From: Scytonema sp. RU_4_4 | GTDB taxonomy: Bacteria > Cyanobacteriota > Cyanobacteriia > Cyanobacteriales > Nostocaceae | Assembly (NCBI GenBank): GCA_012031965.1 | Contig: JAAUSC010000025.1 | Location: 1 to 49,164, forward strand | Reading direction: 5' to 3' | DNA: 49,164 nt | Shown here: piece after piece, positions 24,803-32,676 of the stretch | Position numbering within the stretch: position 1 is the stretch's first letter | Layout: each line of letters begins with the position of its first letter | Position numbers and translations under genes: made by a program | The notes under the pieces: generated by a model | Told to the model about the DNA's origin: nothing | Database searches by the model: none | Seen by the model: the letters and a program-made list of their open reading frames with translations, nothing else

Positions 24803-25530
24803 TGCAGAAATGCCAGGGCTTCTGGGTGTTGAGAACGCAGAAATTCCTCTGGAGTCCCCAATACTACCAATTGTCCTCCATGCATTAACCCAATTCTTGA
24901 TGCTAAAACAAATGCTTCTTGGATATCGTGAGTAACAAACACAACTGTCTTACCCAGTTCCTGCTGTAACCGTTTAAATTCTTGTTGCAGTTCTAAGCGC
25001 GTAATTGGATCGAGTGCGCCAAAAGGTTCATCCATCAACAACACGGGCGGATCTGCGGCGATCGCCCTTGCTACACCAACTCGTTGTCTTTGCCCTCCTG
25101 AAAGTTCATGCGGATATCTTTGAACAAATTTTTCTGGTTCTAAACCGACTAAATGCAACAATTCACGGACTCGCATTTTAATTTGCTTGGGTTTCCATTT
25201 TTCTAAAGATGGAACTAAACCCACATTGCGTTCTACCGTAAAATGAGGAAATAAACCCGTTTCTTGAATGACATAACCAATTTTACGCCTAAGTTTAATT
25301 TCATCCCATTGAGTTGTGGAAATGCCGTCAAAGAGTATTTCGCCTCGTGTGGGTATAAATAGGCGATTGATTAATTTCATTGTCGTAGTTTTGCCACTAC
25401 CACTGCGCCCAAGTAGTATCAGTGCTTCTCCCTGATGGATCGTGAAATTGAGGTTTGATACCAGAGGGCGATTGTTCCGACTAAAGGTGACATTGTGAAA
25501 TTCGACAGCGATTTGCTTATCTTGTGGCAT
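24781..25530 (-). CDS. osmoprotectant ABC transporter ATPase
   Basis: A 249-residue ATPase with Walker A LGRSGSGKTT, Q-loop YVIQETGLFPHFTV, signature LSGGQRQR, Walker B PVLLMDEP and H-loop FVTHDIQEAFVLASR. The QETGLFPH form of the Q-loop is typical of the OpuCA/ProV group. It lacks the C-terminal CBS domains found in some osmosensing members, so osmotic gating may be absent or lie elsewhere. It is the first gene of the operon. A Fur-like palindrome lies 80 bases upstream (25609-25627), which could affect it or the divergent sodC gene. Confidence 0.9.
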   Translation of the reverse strand: MPQDKQIAVEFHNVTFSRNNRPLVSNLNFTIHQGEALILLGRSGSGKTTTMKLINRLFIPTRGEILFDGISTTQWDEIKLRRKIGYVIQETGLFPHFTVERNVGLVPSLEKWKPKQIKMRVRELLHLVGLEPEKFVQRYPHELSGGQRQRVGVARAIAADPPVLLMDEPFGALDPITRLELQQEFKRLQQELGKTVVFVTHDIQEAFVLASRIGLMHGGQLVVLGTPEEFLRSQHPEALAFLQCLKPTL

Positions 25531-25608
25531 GTGTAATTTACAAGCTGGTTTTTTGTTATTATCTTCTGATTTTATTAATATGCGTTATCAATACCTAATG
25601 ATGACAAA

Positions 25609-25627
25609 TATAGTGATTATCATTTGC
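25609..25627. promoter_or_regulatory. Fur/Zur-like 19-bp box
   Basis: The minus strand reads GCAAATGATAATCACTATA, which matches the classic Fur consensus GATAATGATAATCATTATC at 15 of 19 positions by my count; the core ATGATAATCA is shared with Zur boxes. It lies between the divergent ABC operon and sodC, 80 and 260 bases from their starts. The region is AT-rich, so chance is not excluded. Confidence 0.4.
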
Positions 25628-25886
25628 ATAGAATACATGCATGTATTGGAGGCACAGCATTGCCGTATTCCTACAAATAACACGGCAGTTGCACTCAATT
25701 GAGAATGACTCTAATCAGCAACCCGATACTTGTTTCTCCATGTACGTTTCGTATACTTTATTTATGCATCAGTCAGAAAATAATGCGTAAGTCATAATAT
25801 ATTAAATATTACCTACTCGATTGTCAGATTTGCGGAATGTAAGGTCTAGCTCAAGTCATTTGTCGTTACTTTAGGAGGTTATAATA

Positions 25887-26501
25887 GTGAAGTTTTCTCT
25901 ACAAAAATCTTTGTTTATTTTTGGAGTCACCTTTTGCTTGGTGCTAGTCTGCGGATTTGCATTGTGGCAACCGAGTATGGCTCAGAGTGAGACAGGAACA
26001 CGAGTTCAGATTTCAGGGACAAACATTGCTGGAACCCTCATCCTAACGCAGCAACAGAATGGGTTGGTGAGGATTCGGGGTAAGATTCAAGGTGATCCAG
26101 CAACGCTGACTCCCGGTGAACACGGACTCCACATTCATGCTGTAGGTGTGTGCGAACCCGATGCCCAACCTGCTTTTAGCACCAGCGGTGGACATTTTGA
26201 CCCTGGTGACTTTGGTTCGGAAGTTCCCGTAGAGGCGAACCATCCGTATCATCTGGGTGATTTGCCAAACCTTGTGGTGGATGAGCAGGGATATGCAACA
26301 TACAATGCGCTCACCAGTCGAGTCACCCTGAGTGAAAGTCCCGTTAGCGTGTTTGACGAAAATGGTAGTGCAATCATCATTCATCAGTTAAAGGATCAAC
26401 AAAAAGCAAAAGGGTTGGCGTCAGAAACAGGCGGGGGACGGTTAGCCTGTGGGATAGTGACGAGTAATAATGAAACTCAGCAATCAGATGAGCAAGTGTA
26501 A
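25887..26501 (+). CDS. sodC: Cu/Zn superoxide dismutase
   Basis: A 204-residue exported Cu/Zn superoxide dismutase. A signal peptide (SLFIFGVTFCLVLVCGFALW, ending near MAQ) sends it to the periplasm. Metal ligands are all seen: copper His82 and His84 in GLHIHAVG, bridging His103 in GGHFDP, zinc His (119 or 122) and Asp125 in HPYHLGDLP, and copper His166 in AIIIHQLKD. Cys89 and Cys188 (RLACGIV) can form the conserved disulfide. The start is a GTG preceded by AGGAGG at 8 bases, stronger than any other site nearby. Most cyanobacteria rely on Fe, Mn or Ni enzymes, so this one is a less common complement. Confidence 0.93.
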   Translation: MKFSLQKSLFIFGVTFCLVLVCGFALWQPSMAQSETGTRVQISGTNIAGTLILTQQQNGLVRIRGKIQGDPATLTPGEHGLHIHAVGVCEPDAQPAFSTSGGHFDPGDFGSEVPVEANHPYHLGDLPNLVVDEQGYATYNALTSRVTLSESPVSVFDENGSAIIIHQLKDQQKAKGLASETGGGRLACGIVTSNNETQQSDEQV

Positions 26502-26588
26502 TCTTGCTTACTGATGTCAAAACCGATGTTAAAGAATTATATCAATGGGGAATAGCGTAAGTGTTGTTCCTCACTGAGTTCCTTCGTA

Positions 26589-26618
26589 GGTTGGGTTGAA
26601 CGAGTGTGAAACCCAACC
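26589..26618. repeat. inverted repeat between convergent genes
   Basis: GGTTGGGTT (26589-26597) and AACCCAACC (26610-26618) form a 9-bp perfect stem with a 12-base loop between sodC and the minus-strand tail gene. It is a common interspersed repeat in these genomes and may also end transcripts. Confidence 0.55.
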
Positions 26619-26678
26619 ATATTATCAAGTTGACTGTAAAGTTGGATTGCGTTCTTCAAAATTGGTTGACATATTCCC

Positions 26679-27035
26679 TCAAGCAATAAGTAATCTCGCC
26701 TTATCTGCTTGCTCTTGCACAGTTTCCTTGAGCCACTCACTGATAGCTTTACCCAGTTTGACAGCTACTGTTTGATCTACAGTCAAAGTCTGTTGGATTT
26801 TTTGCTGCAACTCTGGTTTTTTCTGACCCGCTAGTTCGTCAATTCTTTTATCTGAAACCAATGCACGTATCCAACCAGGAATATCTGTTTCCTTAACTAT
26901 AGACTCACCGAGAAAGTAAGCTAATATCCCAACTATCGGTGCAATGATGCCAGCAAAAAGTAGGATATGAAATAATCCTGCTAAAACAACACCTACGATT
27001 AAAGCAACAAGGTGTCCAACAAATATAGAAAGCAT
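26679..27035 (-). CDS. free-standing copy of the Hsp70-like protein's membrane tail
   Basis: A 118-residue protein almost identical (116 of 117 aligned residues) to residues 544-660 of the 660-residue ATPase encoded at 32323-34305; the only difference I see is Gly for Arg in DELAGQKK. It has an ATG start, two hydrophobic segments (LVALIVGVVLAGLFHILLF and IIAPIVGILAYFL) and an amphipathic, charged C-terminal helix. The DNA copies differ at about 10 of 355 positions, 9 of them silent, suggesting the short gene is under selection. It is the last gene of the island's minus-strand series, about 100 bases after the penicillin-binding fusion. It may form a membrane anchor or partner; function unknown. 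Confidence 0.7.
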   Translation of the reverse strand: MLSIFVGHLVALIVGVVLAGLFHILLFAGIIAPIVGILAYFLGESIVKETDIPGWIRALVSDKRIDELAGQKKPELQQKIQQTLTVDQTVAVKLGKAISEWLKETVQEQADKARLLIA

Positions 27036-27140
27036 AATTTAAATGTTATTTTGGGTAAACAAATAAAATCTGCTATTGTTGCAGCAATACATCTTTATCT
27101 CGAATTGCTATTACACCAATACATTCCCTATTCCCATTTG

Positions 27141-30100
27141 TTATTTAGTAATTCTACCCATATAATTCCCCCACAGTTGAGATGCTGGAGCGCTGCTGCT
27201 AGATGTTGGGGAATTGTTGTCATTTCCTAACCAAATACCAGTGACCAGTCGCCGACTGGGAATAAAGCCAATAAACCACAAGTCAGCGTTCTCATCTGTT
27301 GTACCAGTTTTACCCGCTTCCCCCAGTCCTATGGCAGCACTGCGACCAGTACCGTTTGTGACTACGCCGCGCAGCAACCGAGTCATTGTATTGGCTACAT
27401 TAGTTTGCAGCACTCGTCTGTTGGCGTCTGCATCTTGGTCATAGGAGTAAATCACGCGGCAAGTTTTCAGGTCGTTTCGGTCGCGGCAATCACTGCTATC
27501 TAGAATTCGGCTAATTGCATGGGGGCGATTCCACACACCGCCATTACTAATAGCGCCAAATGCACCGGTCATTTCCAGAACATTGACTACACTTTGACCG
27601 AGCACTAAGCCAGGAACCGGATCTAGCTTTGATTTTACCCCTAATCGTTGTGCCATTGCTACGACTTTATCTAGCCCGACTTCTTGGGCAACCCTTAATG
27701 CAATGGGATTTTCCGATAATGCTAGCCCTGTGGCGATATCCAAACTAGCTGCGCCAGTACGACAGGGTTTATAGGTAAAGCCTTGCCAACGAAAAGGGGA
27801 GCAGGAATATGAGTTTCCCGGTGAAATCCCTTGCTCAATAGCGGTAGTATAAGCAAAGATGTTAAAGGTAGAACCTGGTTGTCTTTTTGCCTGAACAGCA
27901 CGGTTGAACTGGCTTGTTTGATAATCGGTGCCTCCTACCATTGTCAGGATGGCTCCATTGCTGAAATCAAGAGTCACCATCGCTCCTTGTGAAAAATTAG
28001 AAGTTGACCCAGCATTGCGGACATGATTACGCAATGCTGTTTCTGCTTGTGCTTGAATTGCTGGGTCGAGCTGAGTTTCAATGATAAAGTTCCCTTCTGT
28101 TGCCAGTTCCTTTCCCAGAATATTTTCTAGTTCTTGAAAGACATAATTGTAAAAATAAGGAGCAATTGTCTTAGCTTGCTGTTCGCATACTTTAGGGCTA
28201 ATTTCAATGGGCGATCGCCTAGCTCTGTTGTACTCGTCTTGTTTGATTTTGCCCATCTCCAGCATCCGCTTTAAGAGTCGATTGCGGTACTCAATGGTTG
28301 TGAGCTTATTCTGGCTATCTCCACAAAAATCGAAGGCGTTAGGATCGGGTAAAATTGCCGCTAATGTCGCGGCTTCAGACAGAGTTAATTCTTTTGCTGA
28401 CTTGTCAAAGTAATACCGAGCAGCATCCTCAAAGCCGGAGGTATCTGCTCCTAAGAAAACCCGATTTAAATAAGTCAGTAAAATTTCATCTTTACTGTAA
28501 TATGTTTCTAATTTCAGGGAGACAACCGCTTCTCGAAGTTTACGCCCAAGGGTATCTTGCCTACCGACGTAATCACGGAACAAACTCCTCGCAACTTGCT
28601 GCGTGACTGTACTTGCTCCTTGCTGGATATCACCGCTGTTGCTATTTAGAAACACAGCTCGCAAAATCCCTCGTAGATCAACTCCAAAGTGCCAGTAATA
28701 ACGGCTATCTTCAGAAGCAACGACTGCGGTGGGTAAGTAAGGACCAAAGTCCTGCAACCGCTTCATATCTATATGAGTAGTCATCCGAGGTTCGCGTAAC
28801 TTGGTGACTCCATCACGAGCGTAAACAACCACTGGTGCTCGTGTTGGTCCAGGTAAGGGTTTGACAGCAAATTTCAGCGATTCAACGCCAATAACCAGCG
28901 CCATAAGGGTAGTGGCTCCAGCAACCCCATAAGCTGCCCAAGTTGCTGCTCTGACATACCAGGGAGGTGGATCGACGTATTGCAGTCTCACGGAGGCGGC
29001 GAGTTCTGGAGGTCCGAGGGTGAGGATATCGCCGTGACGTAACTCCAAAGAATTGATCCGACGTTTACCTCGATAAATTCCATTCGTTGAGTTTTCGTCT
29101 TTAATGACGAAAACAGGTTGTCTTTGAGTCGAATCTCGTGACAGTGACAGGTGAATTTGGGCGACAACTGGGTTACGGACAACAATATCGCAGGATTTGG
29201 AACTACGACCTAGAATGTAGCGATCGCCCAACAAGGGATACACCTCTGCCTTATCCGCCCCCGCATCCTGTACCCAGAGTTCTGGTACTCTGGCATTAGG
29301 CTCGAGCGCCAGTTTAGAGAAATCGACTCTCGCTTGACTTGTCTGTACTGCTTGAGTTAGCTGAGCAAGCAAAGTTTGTGGTTGTCGAGATGGTTGGGGA
29401 GAACGTCTCGGTCTCTCCTTCGGAATGAGTTCTTCAAAAAAATTTCGTAGTTTCGAAAATATTTGGCTAGATGAGCTCGATTCAGATGTCCTCTCTTCTG
29501 GCGGATGGGTGGAGGTAGGGTTCGGGCTGTCAATATCTTGACTAGATTTCAAATTTACTAAAGCCGTATTAATCCAACTTTGTTCAAAAATGCGCTCATA
29601 CAAGCGGTTATAAACTTTTAACCTTCCTTGTTGCTTGACCACTAAGCCCGATAGCCGCAATTCCATTTGTTCGGGACTGTCATCAGCTAGAATTCCTCCC
29701 TGTAGTAAAATTTTTTTATAGAGATCTAGCCGCCGTTTGGTGTTGCCTTTTCCGCTAAGAATGCGCTCTTTGATCGTTGTAAAATGCTGTTGATGATCCT
29801 GCGCTTGCCAATTCTGAATTATGTGCAAAAACACAATTTCCTCAATCAATTGCGCTTCTTGGCCAACACGACTAGGCGAGGAATAGGTGCGAATCAGTTC
29901 GCACAGCCGTTGGGTTAGAAATGGTTGTCCACCCGTCCACCTTAGGACCTCTTTTAGCACTGCTTGAGGATTGGTAACTTTGTTCTGCAATCCCTTCTGT
30001 AAAGGCTCAGTTTGCTCGAGTTCAAAGCCAGTCAGTTCAATTGGTATACCAATATTAAAAGTTGAGTTGATTTTATCTCCAATCAAATCCGCAGGTGTCG

Positions 30101-30656
30101 CTACCCCTAGTAGTGCAAAGGTGAGGCGCTCGAATTTTGGTTTGGACGCGCGTTTGTTATAGCAAGAACGGATAAAATTAAAAAAATCGTCTTTGAAATT
30201 TAAGCTGAGAACACTATCAATTTCATCGACGAATATAACAATATTCTGAGTAATCTTCTCAAGCAGTTCTTCTTCAATAAATTTACTCAACTTCACCAAA
30301 GAAACAATATGGCTGTTCTCACCCCACCATTTTCCTTCGTCAATATGTAAACCGAACTCGTTTACCAAACGACTGAAAAAACCCCCATAAAATTCATCAT
30401 CTGTAACACCATGTGTACAAAGCTCCCTCATTTCAATTGCAGCACAGACAAACCCTTCGTTTTTTAGGGTTTTCATCGTTTGTACGCGCAAGCTAGACTT
30501 TCCCATTTGTCGGGAGTTCAACACATAACAAAACTCTCTAGCCTTTAACCTTTCATCGAATTCTGTGTCTGCTTGCCGCCTTACATAAGTACTGGCAGAT
30601 TCAGGTAGACTTCCTCCAACTTGATATTGGTAACCTGAATTAGGTGTTGCACTCAT
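27141..30656 (-). CDS. AAA-like ATPase / FHA / class A penicillin-binding protein fusion
   Basis: A 1171-residue fusion. Residues 1-365 are an AAA-like (AAA_35-type) ATPase with Walker A NSRQMGKSS (Lys53) and Walker B IVIFVDEID (139-147). Residues 365-450 are a Ser/Pro-rich linker. FHA domain: YILGRSSKSCD to ENSTNGIY (479-527), a phosphothreonine reader. One membrane segment spans about 571-591. Then a GT51 glycosyltransferase with Glu649 in SEDSRYYWHFG, ASTVTQQ and RKLRE, all intact, and a transpeptidase with SEN (981-983) and KTGT (1116-1119). The catalytic SxxK is STFN (929-932): the lysine is Asn. So glycan polymerisation looks possible, cross-linking doubtful. FHA-PBP proteins are usual in cyanobacteria; the added AAA-like module is not. 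Domain order places the ATPase and FHA in the cytoplasm. Confidence 0.9.
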   Translation of the reverse strand: MSATPNSGYQYQVGGSLPESASTYVRRQADTEFDERLKAREFCYVLNSRQMGKSSLRVQTMKTLKNEGFVCAAIEMRELCTHGVTDDEFYGGFFSRLVNEFGLHIDEGKWWGENSHIVSLVKLSKFIEEELLEKITQNIVIFVDEIDSVLSLNFKDDFFNFIRSCYNKRASKPKFERLTFALLGVATPADLIGDKINSTFNIGIPIELTGFELEQTEPLQKGLQNKVTNPQAVLKEVLRWTGGQPFLTQRLCELIRTYSSPSRVGQEAQLIEEIVFLHIIQNWQAQDHQQHFTTIKERILSGKGNTKRRLDLYKKILLQGGILADDSPEQMELRLSGLVVKQQGRLKVYNRLYERIFEQSWINTALVNLKSSQDIDSPNPTSTHPPEERTSESSSSSQIFSKLRNFFEELIPKERPRRSPQPSRQPQTLLAQLTQAVQTSQARVDFSKLALEPNARVPELWVQDAGADKAEVYPLLGDRYILGRSSKSCDIVVRNPVVAQIHLSLSRDSTQRQPVFVIKDENSTNGIYRGKRRINSLELRHGDILTLGPPELAASVRLQYVDPPPWYVRAATWAAYGVAGATTLMALVIGVESLKFAVKPLPGPTRAPVVVYARDGVTKLREPRMTTHIDMKRLQDFGPYLPTAVVASEDSRYYWHFGVDLRGILRAVFLNSNSGDIQQGASTVTQQVARSLFRDYVGRQDTLGRKLREAVVSLKLETYYSKDEILLTYLNRVFLGADTSGFEDAARYYFDKSAKELTLSEAATLAAILPDPNAFDFCGDSQNKLTTIEYRNRLLKRMLEMGKIKQDEYNRARRSPIEISPKVCEQQAKTIAPYFYNYVFQELENILGKELATEGNFIIETQLDPAIQAQAETALRNHVRNAGSTSNFSQGAMVTLDFSNGAILTMVGGTDYQTSQFNRAVQAKRQPGSTFNIFAYTTAIEQGISPGNSYSCSPFRWQGFTYKPCRTGAASLDIATGLALSENPIALRVAQEVGLDKVVAMAQRLGVKSKLDPVPGLVLGQSVVNVLEMTGAFGAISNGGVWNRPHAISRILDSSDCRDRNDLKTCRVIYSYDQDADANRRVLQTNVANTMTRLLRGVVTNGTGRSAAIGLGEAGKTGTTDENADLWFIGFIPSRRLVTGIWLGNDNNSPTSSSSAPASQLWGNYMGRITK

Positions 30657-30689
30657 TAAGTATCATCTCCTGAGCAATTGCAGCATTAC

Positions 30690-32330
30690 TTACAAACGAT
30701 TACGGAAATACTGACTATACAACTTATAGCGCGGCTTCGCTTGATTGTTTTGCAGTTTCACCAGTCCTAACTCATCTAACTTCACTGCTAGATCAGGATT
30801 TAAGTCTAAGTTTAATTTCACTGGGTTTACGTCGTTTGCTATGACTACCTTTTTGAGTTCTGCAGCTAGCTGTGGGTTATTTTTTAATTTAGTCAAGTGT
30901 TGTCTCAAGTGGTCGCGATAAATTCCATTTTCACTAGAAGCTGTTTCCAACAGATGCTCAAGCGCCATATCCAGCCGCGCTACCTGTTCGAGGGCTTTCG
31001 CTACTAGATAGGGATGCCCTCCTATCATATCCATTAGCTGCTGCACTTGAGTTATGTTCCAGTTCAGTCCATATTGCTGTGCTAAATCTTGCACCTGTCT
31101 CTGGCTGAAATCTGTTAATTTTATCTCTGTCCCTGCATTAAACGGTGACTGATTTATATCGATCTGAGTGTAAACTTCGGTATGCAACACGACCAGCCGC
31201 ATATGTCTCCAAAGCTCACGAGTTTTAGCGTCCTCATGCCAGGTTCGCAGCATACCCAAAAACTCTCCAGCAATTTCCGGATGAAGGAAAAGTTTGTCTA
31301 CCTCATCTAAAGCTAAGGCTAGGGGACTTTCTCCAGGCAACAGATACCTTTCAAAATAGGTTCTACACTTAATTTTGCTATTACCAACACTCCTACTCCA
31401 GTGTTCATCCACTGGTTGAGTTAGCTCTAGCTTTACAGAAACGCTAGTACAGAACCACTGTAAGAATGTATCCAAGTTGCTGAAATCTTTTGGCGTTCCC
31501 TCCCGCAGGTTCAAAGCTACTGTTCGAAAGCCATGCTTATCTGCCTGTTCCAGAATTTTGGACATTAGCAAAGTTTTGCCCATTTGCAAAGGAGCTTTGA
31601 TTCGGATCAAGGCACCAGGCTGCAAAATTTCCCTGTAACACCGAGATTCATCAGGTTCTCGCTTCACATAAGCCGAATCGAAATGGACTTGCCCCCTTGG
31701 ATAACTCGAAAGGAGGTTGTTGGGTATAACAATTAGGTTCTGTGTAGAGACTTGGTGTCGAATCCGCGCTTCGTATTGGGCGAGAGCAAGTTTTGCAGCT
31801 GCCGATCCGCGTCTTACCAATTCTTCTTTTTGTGCATTAGTCAGGTCAAACGTTAGGGTGTCGAAACCTGACACATCAATTTCAATATCTATATAGTTGG
31901 GGTCTTGAGCGATATTTTGAGGAGGTAGGCTTCCACGTCTCATCATTAGATTGATCGTCGCCTGTGCTATCTCCCACACCTTCGGTGACTCGAAGTACTT
32001 TAGTGGTTGTTTGAACCGTACACCAATCAATGCACAGTTTTCCTTTTGCGCTCGTGAATATAAAAGTTCGACTGGTAAATTGAGTAGCAGTCCACCATCT
32101 ACTAATTCTTGCCTTTGGCTAACCCGTGACATTGGTTTGAAAAGACCAGGAATCGAAATCGAAGCACGTACAGCAAATGAGACAGTTGTGCTTGGCTCTT
32201 GATCTTTGTCGAACACTACGGGGAATCCTGATTCACTGTTCAAGTCGCAGGCTACGATTGCCAAGTAGATATTCTTAAACTGATACAACTTAGCAAAGGT
32301 AATATCTGTACTGCATACTCTCTCAAGCAA
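30690..32330 (-). CDS. truncated patatin fused to an AAA-like ATPase
   Basis: A 546-residue frame. Residues 1-190 are the C-terminal half of a patatin-like phospholipase, including the catalytic Asp78 in LVDGGLLLNLPVE, but the nucleophile motif GxSxG and the oxyanion loop are missing. Residues 200-540 are an AAA-like ATPase with Walker A APLQMGKTLL (Lys252) and Walker B PLALALDEVDKLF. The only start is a TTG at 32330 inside the stop region of the upstream gene (8-base overlap), with a stop codon just before it in frame. So the gene has lost its 5' part at the junction with the upstream gene's duplicated tail. It cannot be an active lipase, though the ATPase could still be made by translational coupling. 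Confidence 0.75.
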   Translation of the reverse strand: MLERVCSTDITFAKLYQFKNIYLAIVACDLNSESGFPVVFDKDQEPSTTVSFAVRASISIPGLFKPMSRVSQRQELVDGGLLLNLPVELLYSRAQKENCALIGVRFKQPLKYFESPKVWEIAQATINLMMRRGSLPPQNIAQDPNYIDIEIDVSGFDTLTFDLTNAQKEELVRRGSAAAKLALAQYEARIRHQVSTQNLIVIPNNLLSSYPRGQVHFDSAYVKREPDESRCYREILQPGALIRIKAPLQMGKTLLMSKILEQADKHGFRTVALNLREGTPKDFSNLDTFLQWFCTSVSVKLELTQPVDEHWSRSVGNSKIKCRTYFERYLLPGESPLALALDEVDKLFLHPEIAGEFLGMLRTWHEDAKTRELWRHMRLVVLHTEVYTQIDINQSPFNAGTEIKLTDFSQRQVQDLAQQYGLNWNITQVQQLMDMIGGHPYLVAKALEQVARLDMALEHLLETASSENGIYRDHLRQHLTKLKNNPQLAAELKKVVIANDVNPVKLNLDLNPDLAVKLDELGLVKLQNNQAKPRYKLYSQYFRNRL

Positions 32331-32676
32331 TCAGCAATCTCGCCTTATCTGCTTGCTCTTGCACAGTTTCCTTGAGCCACTCACTGATAGCTTTACCCAG
32401 TTTGACGGCTACTGTTTGATCTACAGTCAAAGTCTGTTGAATTTTTTGCTGCAACTCTGGTTTCTTCTGACGCGCTAGTTCGTCAATTCTTTTATCTGAA
32501 ACCAATGCACGTATCCAACCAGGAATGTCTGTTTCCTTAACTATAGACTCACCGAGAAAGTAAGCTAATATCCCAACTATCGGTGCAATGATGCCAGCAA
32601 AAAGTAGGATATGGAATAATCCTGCTAGAACAACGCCTACGATTAAAGCAACAAGGTGTCCAACAAATATAGAAAG
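32322..32676. repeat. 355-bp duplication, second copy at 26678-27032
   Basis: The two blocks align without gaps and differ at about 10 positions (97% identity by hand count). One copy ends the 660-residue ATPase gene, the other is a separate short gene 5.6 kb downstream. Direct repeats this close could recombine and delete the two genes between them. Confidence 0.9.
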
